Assembly: GCA_002633025.1 (NCBI GenBank)
Contig: NMRB01000949.1
Location: 1 to 64,000 of the forward strand
DNA: 64,000 bases
Source of the DNA: Notospermus geniculatus
Lineage: Eukaryota > Nemertea > Pilidiophora > Heteronemertea > Lineidae
Direction of reading: 5' to 3'
In this document: positions 32,575 through 44,054 of the stretch, piece after piece
Position numbering within the stretch: position 1 is the stretch's first letter
Layout: each line of letters opens with the position of its first letter
Notes under the pieces: generated by a model
Database searches by the model: none
Told to the model about the DNA's origin: nothing
What the model saw: only the letters and a program-made list of their open reading frames with translations
Made by a program: the position numbers and the translations under genes

Positions 32575-33132
32575 AAGGGCCGTATTTTAGAACGTTCCTT
32601 AACATTAAAGGGAGACTCCACTCATTGTAAGCTTTTGAATTTTTATCAATCCATAGAGACTAATGCCATGAATTGTTATGTCACAAGTGTCAATAGGCTG
32701 ATGACCTTTGTAGAGAATGAGCTAATACTGTACAGGCCTATTGGTTGTTCCTTCATAAATATGCATTGAGCACACATGACATCATGTGTGCTGTGCTATG
32801 GTCCCCTTGGGATTCAATTAAAATACTTAAAATGATGAGTTTGCTGATTTTTAAAAAATCTGACATGTTGCAGATAGGTATCTCAATGAATTTGAATGTA
32901 TTAATGATATTTCAAAAATTCAAAATTTTACACAATGAGTGGAGTATCCCTTTAAGGTCTACCTTAAATCTATTGTTCTCGATGGTTTTACGGTAGACGT
33001 AAGGTCGACCTTAACGTTAAGGAACGTTCTAAAAAACGACCCAAAGGTTGGTTCTTGAAATAAAATTGAGCTTAAAGGTTGACTTAAAGTCTCCCTTAAC
33101 GCTAAAAGGAACATTCTAGAATACGGGCCCTT
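32575..33132. mobile_element. TIR element, AAGGGCCGTATTTTAGAA ends, with nested insert
   Basis: The left AAGGGCCGTATTTTAGAACG and the inverse right end (AAGGGCCCGTATTCTAGAAT) pair. A further internal copy of the end reads CGTTAAGGAACGTTCTAAAA (33011 on). The 343-bp TTAA element sits inside it. A small relative is at 59442-59543. Confidence 0.75.
32609..32951. mobile_element. 343-bp TTAA MITE nested in another element
   Basis: Exact TTAA flanks (32605-32608 and 32952-32955). The ends AGGGAGACTCCACTCATTGT and inverse ACAATGAGTGGAGTATCCCT pair with one mismatch. The AT-rich interior has inverted AATTTTTA and TTCAAAATTTT words. It is piggyBac-like by target site (inference). Confidence 0.87.
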
Positions 33133-34430
33133 GATTCTAATTAATACATGTATGTAACCATCGTTTGGACATTGCCTAACTAAATCACTGGTCCAAAGGC
33201 GTTCCCTTTGGCACCACGATTACGTACATGTATATACATGTTCGTTCCTCGTGGTCGAACAGTTCTTTACCTTTTAGCAACATTCCTTTGTTCATTGACT
33301 ACATGTAAATGACTGATAAGACATTTGTATTGTACATGTTCATCACCTTTGCAAGAAGTTAATTATAGAATATCAGACACACTACTTGCAACTATTGCCA
33401 ACCTACTGTCTGCATCAATGCAGTTTTAGTGTCATGTATTCAAGTTTTAGTCCGAAATCAATTTTTGCATAACTCAAGAGGTGTATAAACGGGTATTATC
33501 GGATGCTCCTAGTTGAAAGCGTGTTGTACAGTGGGACCCCGGTAACACGACCGAGATGGTCATGTACTGAGCTAGCCACCATTCTTAATCATAATGAGCA
33601 CAACGCCGGAAACGTCTGTGAAGTGTGCCTCTAGACTTCCTAAGCTTACATTTCGTTCCTGTTGCGAGTAATCAAGAAATACATTACGTCATGGAAATGA
33701 AGTCCAATTTCGTATTTCGCACTTCGTGTTTCGTCAGGTTTGTGAAACCCCACTATTATTCCTTCATTGTGCAACAACTTCGCCCTCGGTATCAAACATT
33801 GGACAATGAGTGAAGCTCCGATTTATTTTAGCGATTCGCACGCAAATGTCAATTTAAATCAATCGGCGAAAAATTATATTCAATCTGGTGAGAGTTATCG
33901 TGAATCAAAAACATTGCTGTTTTGAGAAGTTCGTGGTGGATCATGTCATTCTCAAAATACGTAATACAAAGCTTCAACTTGAAATCTATAGCTCGCTTTG
34001 TGCATTTGTCATCCAGAGTTTAATTCGTATCGTGTCAAATTAACTTTAAAGCCGTCACTTTCAAAACGATTTCCGCATGCAAGCGGTAATGCCGGAGTGG
34101 AACGCTCTACACAATAAGGAGATCAATCAAAGGGTGTTTTATGTTGAAATGGAACATTCGCAGATAGTGGGAGGATTGTAGAAGAACACTCAGTTCACAA
34201 ATGGTACATTTAAAGCTGGTCGGGTATAGGTTTCATGAAGGCCGCACGAAACTCGAGGCACCCATTAGAGTCCTTCAACTGCTGCTTCAGCGTACAATAT
34301 TGATACCTTCTCGATGCACAATGCATAAATCACATGCATGATTGTTGTATGATTGTATATTTCAAATGACCACGCCATGGATTATCACAGGGATTCACCT
34401 TTCCGTACGAAGCTGCAGGGCTAATGGGGA
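33133..34430. other. No recognised gene in about 1.3 kb
   Basis: Nothing beyond scattered ACATGTAT words was recognised. Confidence 0.4.
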
Positions 34431-34720
34431 ACCGGAGGAACTTAAACGTCACGACGTGGCGCTCTGAGCGGTGCAACCGAACTTTCTTTTTTTCTAACCA
34501 TTTTCCACTTATTTCTGACGTGAAAACAACCCTTTGTTTCGGTCGCCTGCCATCAAAATTTACATCATCTAGCACATGAAAATTTCTGCATTTTCGGTGT
34601 TTTTTAAAAATATGAAGACATAGGATGGCGATAATGGCAATGTCTTGATCTCATTATTCCTGTAGAAAAATTCACAGCTACTTTTTTTCATGACGCAACG
34701 TCAACACATAAAAGTGAGGT
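34431..34720 (+). repeat. Diverged relative of the 18.5/20-kb repeat
   Basis: It shares the order of words with 18545-18840: ACG-GTGGCGCT, TTTCTAAC(C/A), CATTTCCA, CCTTTGTTT/TCTGTTTGG, ATAATG-CAAT, and ACGTCAACA followed by AAAAGTGA. Overall similarity is low, so this is an old copy or a shared conserved element. Confidence 0.55.
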
Positions 34721-35734
34721 TTTTTAAAAATCCCGTTTTCGGCGGATTGGTTCTCGGAAGGGTTAGCGAAACCTATCTAAAACGACGTCAACGCGGACGT
34801 CGCTTCGGTCGCATGGAATAATTATCTCGTCAATCGCGAACAGCCCCCAATTATAAAATGTAAGCCAGATGCCTACTTTGACGGATGATCACCACCAAAA
34901 AGACCAAGATGTGCATGTACATTCAGTGACAAGTTGTTCCAAATGATGGTCCTTTAGTCGTCGGCGTAGATGGCTGGGCGTCTTTGTTGGCGTTATCCTT
35001 CAAATCCGCAAAAAATCTACATCACGCCTCATCGGTTTTGTGATATATCAATTCTAAATTGCACATAGATTCTTCTCAGGCAAAGTTACTACATTTATCA
35101 TGGCTACATTGTTAAATGGGGAATTACGTAGAAAATAGGGGGAAAGAGGAAAGGATCTACGATTCCTGTGATGAATGACTCTGTCTAATGGACAAAAGAT
35201 ATGCCATTTCCTTGCCATTCTTTATCTAAAGCCGTTTGTGAATATAAAATGCAAGAAGTGGCGTGTCTACTTCGCGTTGATGGATAGAGCAGTGATGAAG
35301 TGATCTCAAACGATGGAAACCAGACTGAAGACTACGCATACGGCAGTTTTTATTACGCAAGACGTGAGTTTCAATATATAATGAGGTAGGTATGCAAAAA
35401 GTAACATTACAGGCCGGGGAAATTCTGATGAAGTACTGTTTTTCGACCCGGTTAACCACAGCATTAATGACCGAAAACTGCTAATGACAAATCCAATTAC
35501 TGAACGCATCATGGGTTTTCAGCAACATGTAACAGATGCTGTTTCTCGCCATGGTGTTTATAAAGTAGGCTACTAAATCATTCAAAAGTAGGAAACCCTA
35601 AACTCGTGGTGGGAAATTTTGCACGACCAGGCAAAACGAGAAACCTACGTGGTGATGCAAGAATGAGACTATCGCCTATAGAGCATCTAATGATCAGTAA
35701 TTCGAATAATCACTGGGGTTAGCAAACCCATATA
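34721..35734. other. Unassigned sequence
   Basis: No gene or clear repeat recognised. Confidence 0.4.
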
Positions 35735-36312
35735 GAGGGTGTTTCAAAAAAAGTTGTCATCTCTAAATTAATATCTCCTAGAACCCAAACCCATGAATAC
35801 ATTTGGCTCAGATTTTGAAAGCTGCTACATGTAGGTGTAGACATACTCATAATGTTCATGTAATGTTTGTATGATGGTGTCTCGTTATAAGGAACAGTGA
35901 CCCCAAAAGTACAAGGGTCCGAAGCGCAGGTGTCCTCCAAACAATAAACATGATAAAAGAACCATAAGTTTCACTGAGGACATTTCAATGATTGGGCTGA
36001 AGGGAACTCTGCAAACCCTCCTGAATGGCTATTACCTATGAAGCTGACAAAAAGGGCCTGCGCAACAAATGAAATAAATGTTTCATTTCTTTCTGATAAA
36101 TCTTTGTTTTTTTTTGCATTTTGCACCTGCTCAGTCCGATGCCTTTTATTCATTCACGCATGAAGCAGTCAGAGCCAAAATTTCTCAAGCACCTCCATAC
36201 ATCCTGACCTAGCTAGGCCCTACATACATGTACCAAATCTGAGCCAAAAATATTCATGGGTTTGGGTTGTAGGAGATATTTTAGCGATGACAACTTTTTT
36301 TGAAACACCCTG
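35735..36312. mobile_element. 578-bp MITE, GAGGGTGTTTCAAAAA ends
   Basis: TA flanks (35733-35734 and 36313-36314). TIRs of about 68 bp begin AGGGTGTTTCAAAAAAAGTT and continue through GTCATC, TATCTCCTA and CCCAAACCCATGAATA. A lone right end of the same family is at 59590-59635. A Tc1/mariner-type target is inferred. No transposase. Confidence 0.87.
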
Positions 36313-36431
36313 TAGAATAACAGTTTCAAGATTTTGAACCAAATCAATGCAAAATGCAAATTGATATCCAGGAAATTTTGACAGGTAGAAGTCGCATTGA
36401 GTGACGTCAAGTTTGGATTAATTCATTATAA

Positions 36432-36931
36432 CATAAAGGAATCAACCACAGAGGTTCAACTAATTACAAATTTAGCATTTTATAAATGTGGACAGTACCC
36501 CTTTAAACCTCAGCAGATTTCCATTCTGACTCTTCCATATAATAAGCAAGACCCTTCTGCACGTTTACTGCAAATTTTGTTGAATTCCGACAAGTTGATC
36601 TTATGATACAAAAGGACAGAATTAATGAGAACCCCCCTTCGAACGATTTGAGCGCAGGGTCATATGTGTAGATTTGAATAGGCTAACGTACATTTGCACA
36701 TGGAACACTAATTGTGCTGCAGGAAATAGCTTTGTTATCCTCAGCTAGAAATGAAATTCAAAGCATCAAGTTGACAGGTTCATACCCCTTCACCACAAAA
36801 AAGTTGAAGCTCCTGCCTATTACGTAAAGCCAAAATTCAGGCAATGAGAGACATCTCGTGGCAACACATGAAGTGTACCACTCAGTAAGTTCATCGTTCG
36901 CAGTTAAACCGTTATGGTTGAGTCCTTCATG
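36432..36931 (+). mobile_element. 500-bp element with 7-base target duplication, copy 1
   Basis: Flanked by ATTATAA on both sides (36425-36431 and 36932-36938). The ends are CATAAAGGAATCAACCA and inverse CATGAAGGACTCAACCA; the next stretch GGTTTAACTGCGAACGATGA is subterminal at the right end. It aligns throughout with 52777-53283. No transposase frame. Confidence 0.87.
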
Positions 36932-36938
36932 ATTATAA

Positions 36939-39881
36939 GCATCTGAAAGTATCCTTACACGGTGCACGTCTTTTGCCCAGAGCACAGCTCATCCACCGCG
37001 AAGGCATTCTGACCTTCAACACGTCTGTTTTCTAATTCTCTATAGGCAAGAATCAGTCCATAAGTAACGTGTCAGATTGCAGCGTTGTTCTGCTTTGGAT
37101 AGCAGATCTTCCTTATTCGCCTTAGCCAATAACTCGAGGGCACGGTGCCTATTATACGTTTGATCACGAGTGGTAATGATATACCGTCCAAATGATAAAC
37201 TGTTTCTTTAGCATTGCCTGATGTAAACAGATCGGCGATATAAATCGGCAAAATGATGGAAACTGAACAGGATTGTAAATCAGCAGACTAACAGTAAATA
37301 CTATGGTNATTCGATAGAGGAATGGCCTTAGTTTGATTTGTGACACCATTAACTCGGTTCGTGAAAAAAACTGGCCAGTGAACACTTCGCACTGCGATTG
37401 TCATGATAAAACGTTGTAGCCGATGGACTGCCTCTGTCGCTCGATATACGTTACAAAAACAAGCAATCAAATCATAACCAGTTGGCCTCTGTCTAAAGGC
37501 TAATGGTCATTGTACTTGATACATCAATAAGTGCCACACGAAATGAGCGTTCAATAATTCTCCGGGTAGACCATCAACTGAGAGACGTAGAGCAGGGCGA
37601 TGAGCAGAGAATGATTTGACATGTTCTTTGTAGAGAAGCTATCACTCTCAAACAAATTGCGTTAAAACCTCTTATGGCCTCTCAACGACATCCGAACATG
37701 ATTAGCCTGCTGAAAAAGCAACTTAGAGTTGTGACATTGACAGTTCGATGGATAGGATAATAGAAAGTGGAAATTACAGTCGAAACGCAGGAAGGACCGC
37801 TGAGAGCTAGCTGACTGTTAGATAGGCAATATCGTCATTTCTTGGATCGACGATGTATAGGACCTGACTAGCCCATGGAACTGGTTTTGCAGATTAGCAT
37901 TAGACTCTAACTATATCTTAAATCAAATAACCAAAAAAATAAAATTCGAATTTAATGAGAAAAAAACATGTTGCCGTCATGCAAAACATTTGCCCAAACA
38001 TGTGACCGAGCCATTGGCTTTGGCAAAGAAAGATTTTTCCCACCGACATGCACAGCAAAATGACTTAATATCGAAGGTTTCACTTCCACCGATTAGCCCA
38101 CAAATACATCAGAAGTCGCAATCTCCTATGCAGAGGTCACATGGTTTCACCTAGTGACTCGTCACATGGTTTCACCTAGTGACTCTGCCTTCAAACGTCA
38201 GTGCCACGTACTTCTTTTCGCGTAGGAATGACGTCATTTACATGTAAGATGGCTGCCTCCAGGTAGCACGTGGTTATGTTTACCTTCACAAAATCATGTG
38301 ATCAAATTCGACAAACCTGATAGGTGCATCGATTTGGTTACTTCTAAAATGTTAACTATTTCTGCCGGAACGGCCGAACCGAAGCACAGCCATACGTGTA
38401 ATTCGCCGCAAAAAAGTGCAACACAAAATAATGAACAAATGTTTAAAAATCATGGTGAGTTTGGTGTTTTGGTACTTTTCTAAACTTGACAGTATGATTA
38501 TGATTTTATTAGGGTGTAAACTAGTTGTAGATCAGTTTTTTATTCACTGTGCTCATTCCGAGCAGAGTGATGAGGGCGTATGAAGCCAGTGGTACAAGTG
38601 GAGCAAACCGAAAACGCGGAACGCCGTACCGCTGGGCTAGCGAGTTTGCAAAAGTCGCTGTCCATTTTGCGCCTCAGCAACATGTGTTCACTAAGCGCAC
38701 TTTGACCTCACTAGCATTATAAGACATCCGAGGTCCTTCCGCGCCCGCATCGATGATACTGCGCCAAAAAGCGCGCCCTACTGTGGAAACGTAGGTAATG
38801 GGCGATAATGGGGGACTTCGTTTCCGCGTCTTTCAGCTGCGGGTCATTTATCTTTCACAATATCACAATACTCATCCTTTAGTGGATCTCCTTCAGTTGC
38901 TTACTGTGACTGAAATGTCGATATCATTAGCCACTACGGTTCGAGGGGAAACACTTCGTGAAATAATGAAACCCCGTGGCCGACAACACCACAATCCCGG
39001 TCAATTGGTCTTAGGTAAAGAGTTATTCAAGCAACCAATATCGTTTACTCGTAAAGAAGTGCGATACCGTGGTCACTCAGACAGCCCTTGGCTTCCTCGG
39101 TTACTTAAGCTGGGACGGAAATCTCTGCGAGCCATACTGTATGTGAACTAAAACATATGTGTTACCCCACCTTTGCGAGTTCCATATCCACGACAAGGCT
39201 CATCGCCACGTTTTCCAATCTTTTTGTCAGTTTTACGCCGAGTCGACAGAATGTGTGACTGACTAGGGATGAAGGAAGTTGGTGACTGTGAAGACAAATC
39301 GACAAGCTTACCATGAAATTTTCAACTTTCTTTGAAATCGATTTCCTAAAAAGGCTATTACATGTACAGTCATCAGCATTAGTTTGTATACACCTGTAAT
39401 TTGGTTATATTTCAGCACCAAGAACACCAAATTCAACCGGGTTTGTTGCATGTGAAATTTAAATCCTTCTGGCAAATGTTCCCATTGATTTTAAAAATTT
39501 GCTTTTATGATGACATTATGCAATTTACTTCTAAAAAAAGGTAGAAAATCCAATTTTTTTATTCCCCATAAAATTCTTGATTTTCCTTCATTCCCTAGTG
39601 CATCTAACTGTTTTAAAGTCATTGGTAAAAGTTTCATTCAAAAAATCGCCCTCGCTTTCAAGAAAAAATGACTTTTCCACAAAAAGCTTCTAGAGACACA
39701 TTCCATATCATTGACAATGTCCCTGTCAATATGACTCGGATACAATTTGGATGACAATAAAAGTGTCATGTGATATTCACATGTGTCAGAATATCCGTTG
39801 AACATGACCGTTATGCACTAAATACCACCGGTTTTCAGTGCATAGCGGACAAAGAATCGCACTTTGCCTTTTATAGTATAG
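36939..39881. other. No recognised gene in about 2.9 kb
   Basis: The frame 38798-39151 (+, 117 codons) has no recognisable domain. A single n is at 37307. A 25-base tandem repeat at 38136-38185 is listed separately. Confidence 0.4.
38136..38185 (+). repeat. 25-base unit in tandem, two exact copies
   Basis: The unit begins GTCACATGGTTTCACCTAGT and ends GACTC; the second copy follows without a gap. Confidence 0.95.
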
Positions 39882-40462
39882 ATTACATACAGTATGTAAT
39901 TTTGTGCCAACAAATGAATTAGGCTGCTAAGTCAACAAGGTGGCAGGTAATTACGGTACATGTATATGTCAGTTTAAACTAGGTCATCGTCATGGAGATT
40001 TCTCGGAAACTCGCACATGCGCAGTAGCCGTTTTCACCTGTCCAACACGGAAGTCATTTTTAATGGCTTTCAACGAAGGCTTGCCGGTGGGTCACACAAT
40101 TTTGCTGTTTTTGTTGGTTACCGAATTACGAAGTTTTAGGTTTATATGTACTCTGATGTTAATTCCGCGTGTAAACTTTTGTATCAGAGGACGGTGTGCA
40201 ACGTATTTTGGGGCAAACTTCTGTTTAGATCAACGTCTGGAATCTGACGGCCCCACACGCACTTTGTGTCACGAAGTAAGTTCATTATTTTGCTCTTTCA
40301 GCGAATACTTGTCTGGAAAAAAGCCCATCGTATCGGTTCATCAATAATTTATTTGCGGTTTAAATCACGCTTTAGCCACGAATCATGTTTTCGCCGTATT
40401 TGCACTTCATTTCAAAATGCGTTGTCTCGGAAGAAGAAAATCTGGAAGTCACGCACAGACAT
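39882..40462 (+). repeat. Tandem duplication (39.9-41.2 kb), first copy
   Basis: Starts with the 19-base palindrome ATTACATACAGTATGTAAT and ends at CACGCACAGACATA. It is repeated 750 bases on with about 2-3 % differences, separated by about 170 bp of unrelated sequence. It contains an intron-like pair GTAAGT and TTTGCTCTTTCAG only 26 bases apart, too close for a metazoan intron. Confidence 0.92.
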
Positions 40463-40631
40463 AAACCGCTGTAATTATTTGGCCAAGGCATTGAAATTTC
40501 ATATAACACAAACCCGATCAAATTCGGTCAATTTGTTCACAAGATATTCAAAAACATGAGGTGTAGATAAATTAATGCGGAGGGGTGTACATGTACGTAC
40601 AAAGCGATGTGCGTCACTGTCTTTAGTACAA

Positions 40632-41221
40632 ATTACATACAGTATGTAATTTTGTGCCAACAAATGAATTAGGCTGCTAAGTCAACAAGGTAGCAGGTAA
40701 TTACAGTACATGTATATGTCAGTTTAAACTAGGTCATCGTCATGAAGATTTCTCGGAAACTCGCACATGCGCAGTAGCCGTTTTGACCTGTCCAACACGG
40801 AAGTCATTTTTAATGGCTTTCAACGAAGGCTTGCCGGTGGGTCACACAATTTTGCTGTTTTTGTTGGTTACCGAATTACGAAGTTTTAGGTTTATATGTA
40901 CCGGTACTCTGATGTTAATTCCGCGTGTAAACGTTTGTGTCAGAGGACGGTGTGCAACGTATATTTTGGGGCAAACTTCTGTTTAGATCAACGTTGGGAA
41001 TCTGACGGCCGCACCACGCACTTTGTGTCACGAAGTAAGTTCATTATTTTGCTCTTTCAGCGAATACTTGTCTGGAAAAAAGCCCATCGTATCGGTTCAT
41101 CAATAATTTATTTGCGGTTTAAATCACACTTTAGCCACGAATCATGTTTTCGCCGTATTTGCACTTCATTTCAAAATGCGTTGTCTCGGAAGAAGAAAAT
41201 CTGGAAGTCACGCACAGACAT
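40632..41221 (+). repeat. Tandem duplication (39.9-41.2 kb), second copy
   Basis: It is about 9 bases longer than the first copy through small indels (for example CCGG within TGTACCGGTACTC). A 191-codon frame (40896-41471, +) runs through it and beyond. The first copy has a shorter counterpart, and the shared part shows amino-acid changes with no recognisable family, so coding is not supported. Confidence 0.92.
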
Positions 41222-41694
41222 AGATTCAAAAATAAATCATGTTATAATTTCAAAACTAACATGTAACTTGTCGAAAAAGTCTACGAGAAGCAAACAAACA
41301 CATTTGTCATTCATACAAGCAAAATCACTTTTAGCAATATGCTGTATCGACCAGCTGTCCCGGGAAGATTTCTCTTGGGTTACTGATTTCCGTCATATTA
41401 ATGCTTCATTTAACGGTTTCCGATTGAATAGACTTACGAAATTTGAAAAATGGCCTAGGGGGACAATGTAAAACCGATACTTCACTTCGGTGATGTTAGA
41501 TGTTCCGAATCGACTGTTGATGTTAGATCCATTGCGTCGCCAGTCGCTACGGTTCAAAAGCGGTTAATCTCAGGAACGGATCAAATGTAGGAAGACATTT
41601 AGGTTGATGGCTTTTTCAGCACGGGCAACTTTTAAAAAGAAGATCAACTTCTTTTTAATCCACAGATGCGTGGAACAGAAGAAAATCATTGGGC
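41222..41694. other. Unassigned sequence
   Basis: No gene or repeat recognised apart from the end of the 191-codon frame. Confidence 0.4.
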
Positions 41695-41815
41695 AGTTTT
41701 CGCAAAGCCCCGAAACGCCAACGCGAACGCCAAACCCATTGTTCGATGCCGCGAAGACAGCACCGAACAAAAGGATAGACGTTCGCGTTTGGCGTTTTGG
41801 GGTTGTGCGAAAACT
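41695..41815. repeat. Hairpin MITE, GAGTTTTCGCAAAGCC family, copy 2
   Basis: Inverted ends AGTTTTCGCAAAGCCCCGAA and complement. The loop contains CCGAACAAAAGGATAGACG, the complement of a word in the loop of the 928-1051 copy. The copies therefore lie in opposite orientation. Confidence 0.88.
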
Positions 41816-41994
41816 CCATATTGATCAAATGCAATAACATTATGTAACAGAATCAGCACTAGCAATGAAGAAATTCGATGTGGGGTAATCACAAGTCGCG
41901 TCGTGGCGCAAATGCTGTACATGTAGCTGGGTGACAAGACGAACAATGAGTAGTAAATGAAGAAAAGGGAGGAAGAAATCAAAGTGGTAAATAA

Positions 41995-42193
41995 GAAGTG
42001 GGAATTTTTGGCATTTTGCGCCAATTTTCCAATTTCTCAAATTGGGATACAGTTTTTCCCATTTTGAGAATGTTTCTTAAAATGACATGACAATTTTGTC
42101 TGATTTTTCTGGGAATATTTCTCAAAATGGGAATGATTTACCCCGGTTTGAGAAATTGAAAAATTCGTGCAAAATGCTAAAATTGCCCACTTC
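41995..42193. repeat. 199-bp hairpin element, GAAGTGGGAA ends
   Basis: Arms of about 75 bp (GAAGTGGGAATTTTTGGCAT, then CAATTTCTCAAATTGGGA and CATTTTGAGAA) are inverted with moderate divergence. No ORF and no clear target duplication. Confidence 0.8.
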
Positions 42194-42810
42194 TATTCCA
42201 CTTTCATTTCTTACTCCCTTAGAAGCTCTTATGTTGGAAAACGGTTTTGCGGGAAAGTCAAACATAGCTAAGGCCTCTAGGTAATAACTACATGTACCAG
42301 CGCAGAATAGAGCGGGAAAAACACAGTATGACAAATAAGAGAACTTGATTGCTCTAATCTACCTCTTTTTAATTACGAATACACGTTAGGACAACTTTCC
42401 GCGATCAGTTGGCAAAGGGGCTGTTCAGAGCGATTTTATCAATGTTGAGGGAAGTAAGGTTGAGCTGGCAATCGATCCAGTACGTGCGTTATCATGCGTT
42501 GCAGTGGTGAACTATGTAATCCATCACTTTCAACAGAAACTCAGAAAGCAGCACTAAATTGGATGCAGCGATTTGTTACCAACCCCAGGTGCTTACGACA
42601 CCGCGCAGACGTAAATTATCGACGTTCAGCAAACGTAGGGCGCGCATGCATCAAATTTCAATTTTCTTTTTTTCCAATATTATAATCAATTTTAGCGATT
42701 ATGTCGCAGCTGTTATTTGTCAAAGTATACCCTCTCACCCGTTCAAATTTTTGCGTATAGTGACGACTGAAACCTCGTGAACGCCGAGTGTTTCATTATG
42801 TCCGCCGCAC
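42194..42810. other. Unassigned sequence
   Basis: No gene or clear repeat recognised. Confidence 0.4.
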
Positions 42811-42858
42811 ACGGAGGGAAAGTGACGTCGCCACTTGGCGACGTCACTTTCCCTCCGT
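42811..42858. repeat. 48-base hairpin with CRE-like arms
   Basis: Arms ACGGAGGGAAAGTGACGTCG and complement, closed at GCC-ACTT-GGC. Each arm carries TGACGTC. Confidence 0.88.
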
Positions 42859-42920
42859 CCCCGTCGCGGGCAAAGAACGTCACGGCGTAGCGATGTTCGG
42901 ACCGCCTCGTGAAAAACTCA

Positions 42921-43308
42921 TAATTCTTCCGCAAAACGATCGATGGCGCACCGATCCCCACCAATTGATGACGTAGAACGCAGAAATGGGAATCACGACG
43001 GGGACGGGGACGGCGACGTGACGGCTCTTAAGGTCTCTATTTCATAGCACCGACTACTTGTATACTTATTTGGAAGAAATTGAACACGATGGTTTGATAC
43101 CTTCGGTGGGCCAGGTTTAAAATGACTGAGACTGCCACTCTTCTGCCCGCTTTATCGTTTGGCGGACATTCAAAAACAGAGAGACATGTTTACCATTGCC
43201 TCGCCGATTGTCACGTCCCGGCTTAATCCGTAAATCTTTTGTTGGGAGGCATTGACAAAGAGAGGGCAATGAAAAATATTACACCGGGATTTGTATTTCC
43301 CTTCAGTA
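42921..43308 (+). repeat. Tandem duplication (42.9-43.8 kb), first copy
   Basis: 388 bases repeated at 43433-43820 at a constant offset of 512, with about seven substitutions. It contains GGCTTAATCCGTAAATCTTT followed by TTGTTGGGAGGCATTGAC, similar to the nested element at 10500-10535. Confidence 0.95.
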
Positions 43309-43328
43309 TTAAACATCGCTGGTATTAC

Positions 43329-43431
43329 CATAAAGGAATCAACCATAAAGGAATCAACCATAAAGGTTTAACTGCGAACGATGAGCTTACTGAGGGATAC
43401 ACTTCCTGTGTTGCCACCAGATGTCTCTCAC
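43329..43431 (+). mobile_element. Truncated copy of the CATAAAGGAATCAACCA element
   Basis: Matches the right end (inverse) of 36432-36931 and 52777-53283 up to ATGTCTCTCAC. The terminal 15 bases CATAAAGGAATCAAC are duplicated in tandem. It lies at the joint between the two tandem copies, so the duplication breakpoint may have used it. Confidence 0.8.
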
Positions 43432-43432
43432 T

Positions 43433-43820
43433 TAATTCTTCCGCAAAACGATCGATGGCGCACCGATCCCCACCAATTGATGACGTAGAACGCAGAAATG
43501 GGAATCACGACGGGGACGGGGACGGGGACATGACGGCTCTTAAGGTCTCTATTTTATAGCACCGACTGCTTGTATACTTATTTGGAAGAAATTGAACACG
43601 ATGGTTTGATACCTTCGGTGGGCCAGGTTTAAAATGACTGAGACTGCCACTCTTCTGCCCGCTTTATCGTTTGGCGGACACTCAAAAACAGAGAGACATG
43701 TTTACCATTGCCTCGCCGATTGTCACGTCGCGGCTTAATCCGTAAATCTTTTGTTGGGAGGCATTGACAAAGAGAGGGCAATGAAAAATATTACACCGGG
43801 ATTTGTATTTCCCTTCAGTA
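43433..43820 (+). repeat. Tandem duplication (42.9-43.8 kb), second copy
   Basis: See 42921-43308. After 43820 a 214-base insert intervenes before the homology resumes at 44035-44054 (TTAAACATCGCTGGTATTAC). Confidence 0.95.
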
Positions 43821-44034
43821 GCCGTGGTTACACTACATAGAAATCCCCGGTTTTTTTTACACCCGGGTCTAGCCCGGCTCTGAAAAATCCCTCCTGAGGC
43901 CCGGTACCGCGTCAACAGTACTCAAATTTTGTGACGGGACCTAAATTAAGCCCTCCAAAACCCGTTCGAGCTCGGAGGGGATTATTACACCGCATTTTTA
44001 ACAGGTGTGGACAGTAGTGTAACAAGGGCGTTTA
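43821..44034. mobile_element. 214-bp insert with GTTACACTAC ends
   Basis: The ends GCCGTGGTTACACTAC and inverse GCCCTTGTTACACTAC pair. The first tandem copy has the empty site (43301-43314, CTTCAGTATTAAAC). TA lies on both sides. The interior has CCCGGGT and AGCCCGG words. It inserted after the tandem duplication. Confidence 0.82.
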
Positions 44035-44054
44035 TTAAACATCGCTGGTATTAC

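Noticed and set aside
40276-40301. GTAAGT donor and TTTGCTCTTTCAG acceptor, as if a mini-intron
   Set aside because: The distance is 26 bases, far below functional metazoan intron length, and no coding frame is improved by removing it.
40896-41471. Longest N-free open frame (191 codons, +)
   Set aside because: It spans the end of a tandem repeat and unrelated sequence, has no recognisable domain, and its counterpart in the first repeat copy is rearranged across frames. It is more likely chance.
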